From NCBI GenBank assembly GCA_964432985.1, contig CAYSPT010000002.1, positions 1-64,000 of the forward strand: a stretch of 64,000 bases of DNA, read 5' to 3'. The position numbers and the translations under genes were made by a program. Position 1 is the stretch's first letter. Each line of letters starts with the position of its first letter. Shown here in pieces: positions 40,625 through 50,086 of this stretch. A model generated the notes under the pieces. The model saw only the letters and a list, made by a program, of their open reading frames with translations. It was not told the origin of the DNA and did no database searches. Source of the stretch: CAYSPT01 sp964432985. GTDB lineage: Bacteria; Muiribacteriota; CAYSPT01.

Positions 40625-42661
40625 ATGAAATCAAGATCGATATCTCATGCTGCTGTGCTGATCGCCCTTTGTTTGACGCTCCTTTGCTTGATTGGGCCCC
40701 AACACTCCCGGGCGGGCGGAAGCCTCCTGTTTGACCTCATCAAAGCCTACTCGATATACCAGAAGGGCCGTGTCCTTTTCGGAGGCAGGAAAGTCGCCGC
40801 CGACATAGGGAGGAGCGTGGACCGGGCCGTCCGCAAGCAGTACGGCGTGGAGACCGACCAGCACCTGAATGCCTGGGTATCGGCGGTTTTCACAAAGATC
40901 ACGGACGTCGTACCGCAGGATTGGCCTTACACCTGCACGATTATCAAGGCCGATTTTGTCAATGCCATGGCTGTTCCGGGAGGGTACATCTATGTCACGA
41001 AACCATTTCTGGAATTCGTTCAGACAGATGACGAACTGGCTTCCGTGCTGGCTCACGAAGTGTCCCACATCATTCACAATCACGGTATGGACATGGCTAA
41101 ACGTAATATTGCCCTTGGAACCATCATCGAAGCGGCCCTGAAAGATGAAACAGATTATCGCAACGAGATAAACCTGATGTACAACCTCTTCATGCTGCGG
41201 TACAGCCGCGACAACGAGTACGAGGCCGACGTCACCGGCCTAGGGTTTACCGCCAAAGCCGGTTTCAATCCCCTGGGGATGACTGATTTTCTCAAAAGGA
41301 TGCTGGACACGGAAAAAGAAAAGGGAAACCGTCCTTTCGAATGGCTCTCAACTCATCCGACCACCGAGGGAAGAATACACAAGGTGCGCTCCGAAATCTA
41401 CCTCAACCGCCATGACCTTTCAAAACCGATGTATATGAGTTACGCCGAACTGGATCCCAATAGGCCCCCCGGAAACCTGCTTCCAAACGGCGGATTCGAG
41501 GAGATGACCGGTGAAGCCGGTGTCCCGACCGGGTGGAAGGTTCCTAAAGGTACAGCACGGATAATTACCGACGATGTGTATACCGGTGATTATGCCCTGA
41601 TGTGCGGAGAGAACGTAGCTTCCACGCTGGTTGAATCGCCGCCGGTTGCTATTACCGCCGAATATACGTACCGGATACGGGGGCTGGTCAAATTCCGCGC
41701 CCGTGGGAACATGTCCATCCATGCTCCGTTTTACGATAAAGAAGGTCACATGCTCAGCGTGTTCAGTGTCCGGCCGGAGCCCTCCAAACACCGTGCCGGC
41801 TGGGAACTGTTCGAAGCCAGGTTCGGAACCGGGAGCAAAAAGAAAAACCGGAAAAATGACAAATCCGGGAAGAAAACCGGGAAATCTGCCCGGGAAGAAA
41901 CTCCCGTGTCTGTCGTGACGGCCGGGACCTCCGTTGAGATTTTTTCGATACCAGAGAATGCCCAGCGGATGCAGATCAATATCGTTATTACCGGTCCTCC
42001 AGCTGACACGGTGCTGTTCGATGAACTATACATTGGCAAATGGCGTGAACAACCAGCACAACAAAACCTCCTGGCAAACCCGGGATTCGAATTCGATCAC
42101 GACCGTGACGGGCTGCCCGAGGGATGGAGTTTCGACCCCGGGGCGGCAGCTGATCACAGCCAATCCCTTGAAGGATACACCTCAATGCGCATAACCGGCC
42201 AGGAGCTGCAGTCCCCCCTGGCCCGCAAACTGGCCGCATACCGGCAAACCATGCGCGATATTCCACTGGGTGGAAAGGGGATAACCATATCTTCAAACCC
42301 GGTACCGGTAACAGGTGAGGATGATTATGTCATAGGGATCCACTCACTGGGAGGAGCCACTACTGAAACGTTTGAATTGAGAGTTTATCTGCTGGACGAA
42401 AACAACGCCATCATCCCGGGTCTTGGTGAAAAAGCTGTCTTTACCACAACCGGTTACTGGCAACTCCACTGTTGTCGTCTTCACGACCTGGGAATCCCTG
42501 CCTACGCTAAGCTGCCACCCGAACAAACTCCCACGACCCTGCAGGTGACGGTAAAAACAAGCATGCCCAACGGGCATAGGATCTGGTTCGATTATTTCTT
42601 CGTACGAACTGCTCCACTGGTAGTTAAACCACAGGACATCATGTTCACACCGCAGCCTTAG
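40625..42661 (+). CDS. Secreted M48-family metalloprotease with two C-terminal carbohydrate-binding-like modules
   Basis: 678 residues. A signal peptide (ALCLTLLCLIGPQHSRAGG) is followed by a BepA/Oma1-type M48 domain: LAHEVSHIIHNHG (HExxH, His ~143), third ligand in RDNEYEADVTG, and STHPTTEGRIHKV. After it come NLLPNGGFEEMTGEAGVPTGW (about residue 280) and NLLANPGFEFDHDRDGLPEGW (about residue 480), both openings of CBM4/9-type jelly rolls. A Lys-rich linker (GSKKKNRKNDKSGKKTGK) separates them. M48 proteases of this kind normally do outer-membrane protein quality control and end in TPRs; the glycan-binding tail is unusual. The start is set by AGGAG at 40610. Confidence 0.85.
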   Translation: MKSRSISHAAVLIALCLTLLCLIGPQHSRAGGSLLFDLIKAYSIYQKGRVLFGGRKVAADIGRSVDRAVRKQYGVETDQHLNAWVSAVFTKITDVVPQDWPYTCTIIKADFVNAMAVPGGYIYVTKPFLEFVQTDDELASVLAHEVSHIIHNHGMDMAKRNIALGTIIEAALKDETDYRNEINLMYNLFMLRYSRDNEYEADVTGLGFTAKAGFNPLGMTDFLKRMLDTEKEKGNRPFEWLSTHPTTEGRIHKVRSEIYLNRHDLSKPMYMSYAELDPNRPPGNLLPNGGFEEMTGEAGVPTGWKVPKGTARIITDDVYTGDYALMCGENVASTLVESPPVAITAEYTYRIRGLVKFRARGNMSIHAPFYDKEGHMLSVFSVRPEPSKHRAGWELFEARFGTGSKKKNRKNDKSGKKTGKSAREETPVSVVTAGTSVEIFSIPENAQRMQINIVITGPPADTVLFDELYIGKWREQPAQQNLLANPGFEFDHDRDGLPEGWSFDPGAAADHSQSLEGYTSMRITGQELQSPLARKLAAYRQTMRDIPLGGKGITISSNPVPVTGEDDYVIGIHSLGGATTETFELRVYLLDENNAIIPGLGEKAVFTTTGYWQLHCCRLHDLGIPAYAKLPPEQTPTTLQVTVKTSMPNGHRIWFDYFFVRTAPLVVKPQDIMFTPQP

Positions 42662-42673
42662 GAATGATCTTTG

Positions 42674-44841
42674 TCAATCCTGGTCTTGCAGTTCCGGTTT
42701 CGGCAGCACCAGCCAGCACGGATCGTCAGGCCATTCCCGGTAAAGACGCTTAAGCCAGTCCTCCCAGGGGGCCATGCCTTTCCGATAAGATTTCTCTTCT
42801 GAACTCTCCATTAACCGCCTGACAATCAATACTCCGGCCACAGGAGCGAAGAGGCTTTTGGAGTGAGAGTGGTAAAAATCTATCAGGCGCTCAGTGGTCC
42901 AGTTGATTTTTCCCAGGCCGAACCGTTCAAGACCATTCAAGGCAGTTTCGCTGTAAAAGTAATCAAATAGATGATACAGCACCGGATCGGTTTCCCCGAT
43001 TTCTACAGTTTCTCCGGAGGCCTCCCGTTCACGAACGTCCCCCAACCGGAGGCGCAGCATGGGGGGAATGGCGCCAGCCTGCAAAGCGAGCTGCGGAACA
43101 AATTCCGGCGGAGAAAACTCTTCCGGCGGTTTACCATCTTCTTCCTGGACAGCCTCTGTGAGCAGGCCGGTGACACGCGAAGCAGCTATCAGTGATATCC
43201 AGGCGTGGTTCTGAAGCTTGCGGGACCCCTTGCCGAGAGAAGCCAGCACGATGGGAAGCGCCTGATAGGTCTCAATCGTTTTTCGGCGGTGCCCGGGAAG
43301 CTGTTCCAGCGTGTCCGCAAGGAGCAGGTGGATGAACGGATCTTGCGGAGAAAGAAGCATCGCTTCCCGCACCAGAGAGGCTGCTTTTTTTACCTGATCG
43401 AGATACCACCGGTACAGATAAGCCAGCCGCAGCCTGATTTTTATTGATTTACGGGCATCACCCTGCAGCAAATCCTCATAGATCCGGACGGCGGCGCCAA
43501 TGTTCTCTCTTATTTCTTCACTTGTTCCGGCAGAACTGGCTTTGATTTCGTACTCCAGTGCTTCATCCATCACACCGGACACCCTGCCCGTAACACCCCA
43601 CTGGTTAAACAATTCCTCCACGGGGGGATCGAGCAGAACTCCCCGTTCCTCTTCCCATGTTTGGGCCATCAATCTTTTGACTCCGACATACTCCTGGGCT
43701 GGAGAATCGTCGAGTAAAAGGAGATCTCCCGATGGTTCCAGCGCAAAATCGATAATATTTGACCGGGGGAACTCAATTCGTACCACCATTGATCCATTGA
43801 TGGTCGTTCTAATCAAGTCGGAAGACCCTAGAAACAGCAGGCCCCCGGAGGGAAGAACGGTCATTTTCTCCATCTCGGTTATTCCGTCCAGAGTTAACCT
43901 GTCCAGCAACCTGCCGGAGGTATCAATTTTGTACACCCACTCCGAGCGCACGCCGCTGGAGGAAAGAGGGGGGTCGACCCCGAGAGGATAACGGAGGGCC
44001 GCTAGAAACGTAGATCTGCCGGAGGAACACAGGGCGGCAATAAACCGTCCCTCCGAAAATCCGGACCACAGCACTTTCCCGATTCCATCTGATCCGAGAA
44101 CAGCTATTTTTTTTCTTGTCCGCGTAGAGTATCTAAGTCCCACGGCAGCTATTACCTGGTCGCCCGGGTCCACCATGAAGGTTTCCACGGGATACCCCTG
44201 AAGATTCATTTCTCCCGTTACCATGCCGTCCGAGCCCAGTGTTACGACGGTACTTCCCTGCTTGAGCACAAACACCGTACCGCCTGCACCCACTCGGATA
44301 TCAGTCAGCGAAGGGAACTCCTGGATATCAACAATGTACTCGAAAGCTTCAATTTCTTCTCCCGTGAAATCATGTTTTTTGATGGAGTCCCGTCTCAAAA
44401 TAAAGAAACCGCCATCGGCCGATACAGCCAGCGCTTCGGGCTCTAGATATGATTCCACGACGTCGGTAATAGAGAGAGGTCCGGGCTCGAACTCCGGAGG
44501 TACTACGTTGTCTGTTGGGGCAGTAACGGGGAGGGAGTCAGATGAGGACTCCGGANNNNNNNNNNNNNNNNNNNNNNNNNNNNNNNNNNNNNNNNNNNNN
44601 NNNNNNNNNNNNNNNNNNNNNNNNNNNNNNNNNNNNNNNNNNNNNNNNNNNNNNNTGGGGCAGTAACGGGGAGGGAGTCAGATGAGGACTCCGGAGGTAC
44701 TACGTTGTCTGCTGCGTTCACCATCGCCGGCGCAGAGAGGATTACAAGCAGTACTCCCAGAAAAAGTACATTCATAAGCGGAGAACTAAGGGCAAAAGAC
44801 CACTGCATGGATCTTCTGTCCGGGGTGGAGGTGATGGTCAC
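42674..44841 (-). CDS. Exported beta-propeller/TPR protein with 19-residue repeats (one gene split by an assembly gap)
   Basis: The gene starts at a GTG (44841) with AGAGGAG upstream and overlaps the TPR gene (GTGA). A signal peptide (NVLFLGVLLVILSAPAMVNA) is followed by DNVVPPESSSDSLPVTAPT repeats that continue on the far side of the 100-N gap and run into FEPGPLSITDVVESYLEPEALA. The two halves look out of frame only because 100 is a placeholder length. Beyond it, ~590 residues hold propeller-like strands (ILSGDGxx/GGLLFLGSSDLI) and then helical TPR-like repeats (IRLRLAYLYRWYLDQVKKAASLV). Function unknown; a periplasmic or secreted scaffold is likely. Confidence 0.7.
44491..44695. repeat. 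57-bp (19-codon) tandem repeat flanking the assembly gap
   Basis: The block ACTCCGGAGGTACTACGTTG begins at 44491, recurs (truncated by the gap) at 44548 and again at 44688. Between them the 40-nt piece 44516-44555 is identical to 44656-44695. The period on the left side is 57 bp, encoding the 19-residue unit DNVVPPESSSDSLPVTAPT. The true copy number is unknown. Confidence 0.95.
44556..44655. other. Assembly gap (100 N) inside a tandem repeat
   Basis: Exactly 100 N between two identical 40-nt flanks, which is what a collapsed tandem array produces. Real length should leave the gene in frame; 100 does not. Confidence 0.95.
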
Positions 44842-45608
44842 CGCCCACTCCTCTTCTCGATGTTTCCGCGCTCGACACGGGCTATTCTGGTCCGCTTGAT
44901 TTCATCTTTCATTGAAACATCGTGTCCGGCAGACAGGTGGGAAACGCTTTGAAAAACCTGTATGGCCTCCTCGTATTTTCCCAGTGCCCTCAGAGCAATA
45001 CCTCTTCCGATCATGGCGCCGATATTGCCTGAATTCATGTCAAGCGAGCGATCGTAGCGTGCCAGGGATTCGTCGAATTTTTGTCGGCCCAGGGCAATAT
45101 CGCCCAGTGATTTCTCGGCATCGCTGAAATCAGGTTTGATCTCCAAAGCGGTCTGAAACTTCTCTTCCGATTGCGATGTCTTTCCCTGGTAGTACAGGCA
45201 CAGGCCAACATTGTAGTGGGCTGCCGGTTGATCCTGACGTAGTTCCAGTGCTTTCTGGCTGTGTTCAAATCCCTTTTCGAAGTTTCCCTGGGCAATACAG
45301 GCTGAACCCATCAGCAATTCTGCTTCCCATGACGTGCTGTTCAACGCAATGGCTTTTTGTGCTTCCTCGACTGCTTTACCGAAATATCCGAGGTTGTAGT
45401 AAGCGGTTCCCAGATTACATCGCGCCCCCCAGTTAGTAGGGTCAATCTGGACTGATTTCAACAGCGACTTGATGGCTTCCTGGCTGTTCCCATCCTTGAG
45501 GAAGGCCGCCCCACGAACATTGTGCCGTCTGGCATTGCCAGGCAGAAAAAAGAATATCCCGAGAACCAGAACAACACAGACAAAAATCCCCACACCACGT
45601 CGTTTCAT
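44838..45608 (-). CDS. TPR protein with N-terminal membrane anchor
   Basis: ~256 residues. The start at 45608 (MKRRGVGIFVC) has AAGGAG 10 nt upstream; the ATG further up is not supported. A hydrophobic segment VGIFVCVVLVLGIFFFLPG is followed by at least five TPR units (NWGARCNLGTAYYNLGYFG; QPAAHYNVGLCLYYQGKTS; NIGAMIGRGIALRALGKYE). Likely a periplasmic or membrane-facing scaffold. It overlaps the propeller/TPR gene by 4 bp, so the two probably act together. Confidence 0.85.
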   Translation of the reverse strand: MKRRGVGIFVCVVLVLGIFFFLPGNARRHNVRGAAFLKDGNSQEAIKSLLKSVQIDPTNWGARCNLGTAYYNLGYFGKAVEEAQKAIALNSTSWEAELLMGSACIAQGNFEKGFEHSQKALELRQDQPAAHYNVGLCLYYQGKTSQSEEKFQTALEIKPDFSDAEKSLGDIALGRQKFDESLARYDRSLDMNSGNIGAMIGRGIALRALGKYEEAIQVFQSVSHLSAGHDVSMKDEIKRTRIARVERGNIEKRSGR

Positions 45609-45689
45609 GATGAGATCACTCCTTATAAACCTCTTTTTATACAAGCTTGCCGCGGTAACTCATGAAATAAGCGAGTTATCGCTTTCAAC

Positions 45690-45718
45690 AGTGTACGACT
45701 ACCTTTGCATTACGTCAA
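45690..45718 (-). promoter_or_regulatory. Sigma70 promoter of the TPR gene at 44.8-45.6 kb
   Basis: Minus strand: -35 TTGACG (45713-45718), a 17-nt spacer, and -10 TACACT (45690-45695). Just downstream AAGCGA-GTTA-TCGCTT (45669-45684) forms a small hairpin at the expected 5' end of the mRNA. Confidence 0.65.
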
Positions 45719-45745
45719 TGGATAGGCCACTGACGCCATTATCGT

Positions 45746-45774
45746 TTGACAATCTTCTTCCACCTGTATACCAT
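45746..45774 (+). promoter_or_regulatory. Sigma70 promoter of the TPR gene at 45.8-47.4 kb
   Basis: -35 TTGACA (45746-45751), a 17-nt spacer and -10 TACCAT (45769-45774), 53 nt before the ATG at 45827. Divergent with the promoter at 45690-45718. Confidence 0.6.
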
Positions 45775-45826
45775 GTATTTATCTTACAATAATGTGATCT
45801 TTTCGAGCCGGAGGGGAGCTGCTCGC

Positions 45827-47410
45827 ATGTCTGAAGAACCAACCGAACAGGCACAAGCTGCAACGCTGTATAAGCAGGCCTCGGATTTAATGAGTGATTT
45901 TAAGTATGCCGAAGCACGAGAAATTCTAAAACAGGTTATTACTCAGCTCAAAGGCTGTAATGACGTTCCAAGTCTTGGCAGAATGGCCAGGACCATGGTC
46001 AAGATCGGCTGTATTGATGATGTCAGCGGTAAATGGTCCAAAGCCACGCAAAACCTTGAAAGAGCCCTTTCCATTGCCAAGAAATCACAGGACCAATCGT
46101 CTATTTTGAACTCATTATTGGCGCTGGCCCGGCTCGAATGGGAAAAAGGCAATATCAATAATGCAGAGGAACTGGCCGGTGAGGCCATGACGCTGGCGGA
46201 AGCCTTGAGAGAAGAAGTGCTCCTGGGGCGATGCGGTGTCACCATGGCCACCATTCTGGCCAAACGCGGTCAACGGGAAAAGGCCATGGAAATCCTCAAA
46301 AAGAGCGAGGATTCCGTAAAGCGGCATATGCAGCGACCGGAAGCCGTCATGGTCATGGGAGCTATCAACAACCAGCAGGGAATGTTTCATTTCAAAACAG
46401 GGGACCTCGAAACCGCACTGGAAACCTTTATCCGGAGCCAATCTCTCCTGAGCAGGCTGGGGCCCTCCCGTGAACTTGGCGAAGCACTGAGGTATTTAGG
46501 AATCATTTACAGCCTCTCGCAAGACCATCTGAACACGCTGAGCAATCTACTGGAGGCTCTCAGAGTCTACAAAGCTATGGGCTACGTCCTGGGAATCGGA
46601 AAAATTTACAACAGCCTGGGACAGACGTTCCTGGCAATGAAGGAACTCGACCGTGCTCTGTATTTTTTCGGGGAAAGCGGCAAACGCTATGTACAGGTAA
46701 AAACCAAACCAGACCTGGCCGGGATTTACAGCAAAATCGGCCATGTGTACATGAAAAAAGGAAGCCCTTCCCTGGCCATCCAGTACTATCTTAAAGACTT
46801 GAGGATTTCCTCGGAACTCGAAAACAAACACGGCCTCGCCTATACCTATAAAAATCTGGGGACCGCCTATCGCCTCCAGGGAGAAGGAGAACAGGTCCTC
46901 ACCTTCTACGAAAAGAGTCTGGAGTTGTTCAGTGAATTTCAGGATCCTATGAACGAGGCCCAGATTCACCGGGAAATGGCCCTGGCTTATCTGGAAATCG
47001 GTGACCTGGAAGAAGCCCTTTCCGCAGCCAATGATGCGGCGAAAATCTATGAGAAAAACAATGTTCTCTCCGAACTGGCGACGACCATGATGCTTCAAGG
47101 AGTGATTTTCCGTTCCGCCGAGTCTTTCGACAAATCAACCGATTACCTGGAACAGGCAAAAGCGTTTTTCATGGACTCGAAGGATAATGCCAAATTGGCC
47201 AAATGCCTGCATGAAATAGGGCTTCTCAAGCTCAGCAAGGGTGATTCAAAGGAAGGCCTGGACCTGTTTTCGCGATCCATAGAACTGGCAGAGCGTCTGA
47301 ACCTGGAAGAGCTTATCTCATTAAACCTTACCGAAATAGAAAAGATTGATGAAGAAATTGTGATTTCTCTGACAATAAATAAGCTCAGCCAAAGCCAGGA
47401 GAGAACTTAG
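45827..47410 (+). CDS. Cytosolic TPR-repeat protein
   Basis: 527 residues from the ATG at 45827 (MSEEPTEQAQAATLYKQ), chosen for its CCGGAGGGGAG ribosome-binding site. It is nearly all TPR: about twelve 40-residue units such as GRMARTMVKIGCIDDVSGKW, GIGKIYNSLGQTFLAMKELD and GLAYTYKNLGTAYRLQGEGE, without an export signal. It resembles the TPR arrays of Rap- or MalT-like regulators, but has no attached output domain. The stop shares one base with the pgi start. Confidence 0.85.
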   Translation: MSEEPTEQAQAATLYKQASDLMSDFKYAEAREILKQVITQLKGCNDVPSLGRMARTMVKIGCIDDVSGKWSKATQNLERALSIAKKSQDQSSILNSLLALARLEWEKGNINNAEELAGEAMTLAEALREEVLLGRCGVTMATILAKRGQREKAMEILKKSEDSVKRHMQRPEAVMVMGAINNQQGMFHFKTGDLETALETFIRSQSLLSRLGPSRELGEALRYLGIIYSLSQDHLNTLSNLLEALRVYKAMGYVLGIGKIYNSLGQTFLAMKELDRALYFFGESGKRYVQVKTKPDLAGIYSKIGHVYMKKGSPSLAIQYYLKDLRISSELENKHGLAYTYKNLGTAYRLQGEGEQVLTFYEKSLELFSEFQDPMNEAQIHREMALAYLEIGDLEEALSAANDAAKIYEKNNVLSELATTMMLQGVIFRSAESFDKSTDYLEQAKAFFMDSKDNAKLAKCLHEIGLLKLSKGDSKEGLDLFSRSIELAERLNLEELISLNLTEIEKIDEEIVISLTINKLSQSQERT

Positions 47411-48903
47411 TGAGCAAACGCTATAAGCACAAACGCTGTAAGCACGAACGCTGCGAGCACAAACGTCGGCCCCGATCCGTCGTCCCGCCAAGTCAGATGG
47501 ACATTGATGCTACTTTGTCAATGTCGCGTTCAGTCGGGAAGGAGCACGGGCTTGCTCCCGGCAGGATAGAGCAGCTCTATCCCGAGCTGGAAACACTCCG
47601 CGCCAATATGCTCGATGGAACAAAACAGCACCAAACAGTCTTTATGCAGCTGCCGCATGACAGAGATTCACTACCTGCCGTAAAAGACCTGGCAGGTGAC
47701 ATCAGGAAACGGGCGGAACACTTCGTTGTCCTTGGTGTCGGAGGGGCAGCCCTGGGCAGCAAAGCGCTGCAGAGCTCGCTTCGGCATTCTTTGTACAATA
47801 CCCTCTCCGCGGATGCGCGGGGAGGCCCAACCATGCATTTTCTGGATAATGTCGATCCGGATCAGACCAGCGAACTTCTCAACTGGCTCGATTTGAAAAA
47901 GACTGTATTCAACGTAATTACCAAATCGGGTTCGACCACCGAAACGATGTCGCACTTTTTACTTTTCCGACAGGCATTGGCCGACGTGGTCGGAGAAGCC
48001 AACCTCGCGAAGCACCTTGTCGTCACCACCGATCCGGAGAAAGGCATGCTGAGGTCATATACCACCGATGCAGATCTTCGCAGTCTTCCCATTCCGACAA
48101 ATCTGGGAGGCAGATTTTCGGTTTTTTCAGCTGTTGGACTGCTCCCGGCGGCGGTGGCAGGAATCGACATAGATGAACTGCTTGAAGGTGCACGCCTGAT
48201 GGACACTCACTTCAAAACCGCTTCTCCCGGATACAATATGGTGTTTCTCAATACAGCTCTTCACTATCTCATGCTCACCGAAAACAACCGCACCATTACC
48301 GTTCTGATGCCCTATGCTTATGCTTTGAGAGATATCGCTGACTGGTTCCGGCAGCTTTGGGCCGAGTCTCTCGCCAAAAAACAGAACATTACCGGTTCTG
48401 CTATCAAAGTCGGCCTTACTCCAGTTAAGTCCCTTGGAGCCACCGACCAGCATTCCCAACTTCAACTTTACATGGAAGGTCCGCCGGACAAATACATTGT
48501 TTTCCTGGGAGTCAATGAATACCGCAGCGAGATCATCATCCCCCCCCTGTCCGGCGCACCTGAATCGCTTGCCTACCTGGGGGGCTGCAGCATGGCCAAC
48601 CTGATCCAGGCCGAGCAGCGAGGCACCGAACTGGCCCTGGCCGAAGCCGGCTGCCCCAGTTGCACTATCACGCTTGCCTCAATCACCCCCCGTACTATCG
48701 GAGCGCTGTTGTACACGCTTCAGCTGACCACGGCAATGATGGGAGGACTCCTTCACATCAACCCATACGATCAACCCGGTGTTGAAGGAAGCAAACGTAT
48801 TACCTACGCCCTTATGGGCCGGCCGGGCTACGACCAGATCCGCAACGACCTGGCGGAAACAGAGGTCAAACTCGAACGGCATCAGATAACCGTGGAACTG
48901 TAG
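47410..48903 (+). CDS. pgi: Glucose-6-phosphate isomerase with basic repeat N-terminus
   Basis: 497 residues from a GTG that overlaps the previous TAG. Glycolytic interconversion of glucose and fructose 6-phosphate. Signatures: VLGVGGAALGSKALQSSL, ITKSGSTTETMSHFLLFRQAL, TDQHSQLQLYMEGP and NPYDQPGVEGSKRI. The first ~22 residues (KRYKHKRCKHERCEHKRR) are a Lys/Arg/His/Cys run encoded by three 15-bp repeats, unlike any normal Pgi N-terminus. An in-frame ATG at the MDIDATLSMSRS segment could start the classical protein. Confidence 0.93.
   Translation: MSKRYKHKRCKHERCEHKRRPRSVVPPSQMDIDATLSMSRSVGKEHGLAPGRIEQLYPELETLRANMLDGTKQHQTVFMQLPHDRDSLPAVKDLAGDIRKRAEHFVVLGVGGAALGSKALQSSLRHSLYNTLSADARGGPTMHFLDNVDPDQTSELLNWLDLKKTVFNVITKSGSTTETMSHFLLFRQALADVVGEANLAKHLVVTTDPEKGMLRSYTTDADLRSLPIPTNLGGRFSVFSAVGLLPAAVAGIDIDELLEGARLMDTHFKTASPGYNMVFLNTALHYLMLTENNRTITVLMPYAYALRDIADWFRQLWAESLAKKQNITGSAIKVGLTPVKSLGATDQHSQLQLYMEGPPDKYIVFLGVNEYRSEIIIPPLSGAPESLAYLGGCSMANLIQAEQRGTELALAEAGCPSCTITLASITPRTIGALLYTLQLTTAMMGGLLHINPYDQPGVEGSKRITYALMGRPGYDQIRNDLAETEVKLERHQITVEL
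47416..47460. repeat. Three 15-bp tandem repeats at the pgi start
   Basis: AAACGCTATAAGCAC, AAACGCTGTAAGCAC and GAACGCTGCGAGCAC at 47416, 47431 and 47446. They encode the pentad KR(Y/C)KH / ERCEH. Confidence 0.9.
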
Positions 48904-49049
48904 ACAGCACCTTTAAGCGGTTGTACCAGATATTTCCTCCGGAAAAAACTATCACAACCTTTACATCGTGCTTCCAGATAACCTCTCAACTTTTTTATTC
49001 TGAGACCGATAACTAATGAGGATTACTTTCAGAATATAGGGGATGCTCT

Positions 49050-50072
49050 ATGAATGTGGCTGAGGCTCGGAAGAATTTTCCTTTCTGGATACTATGGGTA
49101 TTAATGATTCTCACCGTTTTGCACGGTTTTAAAGCCCGGGCCCAAATCTTTCCCGTTCCAGGAAAACCCCTTCATGACACCGACAGGAATATCGGATACG
49201 ACATTGACGGACAGATATATTTCTACTGGGCGGATGTTATCGGAGGTGCGGATTATCATTACAATATCTATACGTCACTCGATGGATCCACGTTCAGGAA
49301 AGCCGACGAGCGCCTGGTCAACAACTATACCCTGCCCGGCGGGGACAGTTTGACCTACTGGATCAAGGTTGCAGTTGCCAACGACGCCGGTGCCGAAGGA
49401 GATCTATCAACTGCGTCCAATCCGGTCATATGCGATTTAACCGCTCCGCGGATTACTGATTTTCTTCCTGACAACTACGCTGAAGGTGTGCTGCCCAACG
49501 AAGACATCCAGGTTACCTTCTCAGAACAAATAAAAGAAGATACCTTACTTAAGGACGGCGCCATCAGAGTTAGAGTGGCAGGGCTGCTCCAGGATTTTTT
49601 GACTGATTACGAAACCTCCACACATGTATTGACCATCAATCCCGTCGATGGGATTAAAAACGCCGTCCAGTACGATATAGAATTATCTCAGCAAATCACC
49701 GACCTGGCCGGCAACGCCCTGTTTGAAGATACATCGTGGCGTTTTCAAACTGAAAAACCGTCCCAATTTCTGACATCAAAGCTTTTAAATCATCCTAACC
49801 CCCTGGGAGAAGGGGGAACGACATTCTACTATCACTTGAACCTGGATGCGGACAATGTGTTGATCCAGATATTTTCGTATGCGGGCTCTCACATCCGGAC
49901 GCTGGATGGTTCTACCGACCAGGGGAATCAAGAGGTCTACTGGGACGGTCTTGACGACTTCGGAGATGAACTCCCCAACGGTGTTTATTTCTACCGTTTG
50001 ACAGCCTTATCCGACGGGCAGAACGGAACCATGAAAGCCAGCCGGACTGGACGTCTCATGGTACTGAGGTAG
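49050..50072 (+). CDS. Exported protein with Big_5-like and FlgD-like Ig domains
   Basis: 340 residues with a signal peptide (LWVLMILTVLHGFKARAQ). A fibronectin-like strand region comes first, then a Big_5/SbsA-type domain (APRITDFLPDNYAEGVLPNEDIQVTF, residues ~130-230). The C-terminus is a FlgD Ig-like domain (HPNPLGEGGTTFYYHL; YWDGLDDFGDELPNGVYFYRL), which in other phyla is related to type IX sorting domains. It is probably a surface or periplasmic structural protein. A PorV-like barrel gene starts 14 nt later, so the two likely work together. Confidence 0.8.
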   Translation: MNVAEARKNFPFWILWVLMILTVLHGFKARAQIFPVPGKPLHDTDRNIGYDIDGQIYFYWADVIGGADYHYNIYTSLDGSTFRKADERLVNNYTLPGGDSLTYWIKVAVANDAGAEGDLSTASNPVICDLTAPRITDFLPDNYAEGVLPNEDIQVTFSEQIKEDTLLKDGAIRVRVAGLLQDFLTDYETSTHVLTINPVDGIKNAVQYDIELSQQITDLAGNALFEDTSWRFQTEKPSQFLTSKLLNHPNPLGEGGTTFYYHLNLDADNVLIQIFSYAGSHIRTLDGSTDQGNQEVYWDGLDDFGDELPNGVYFYRLTALSDGQNGTMKASRTGRLMVLR

Positions 50073-50086
50073 GGAAATCCGTTACG

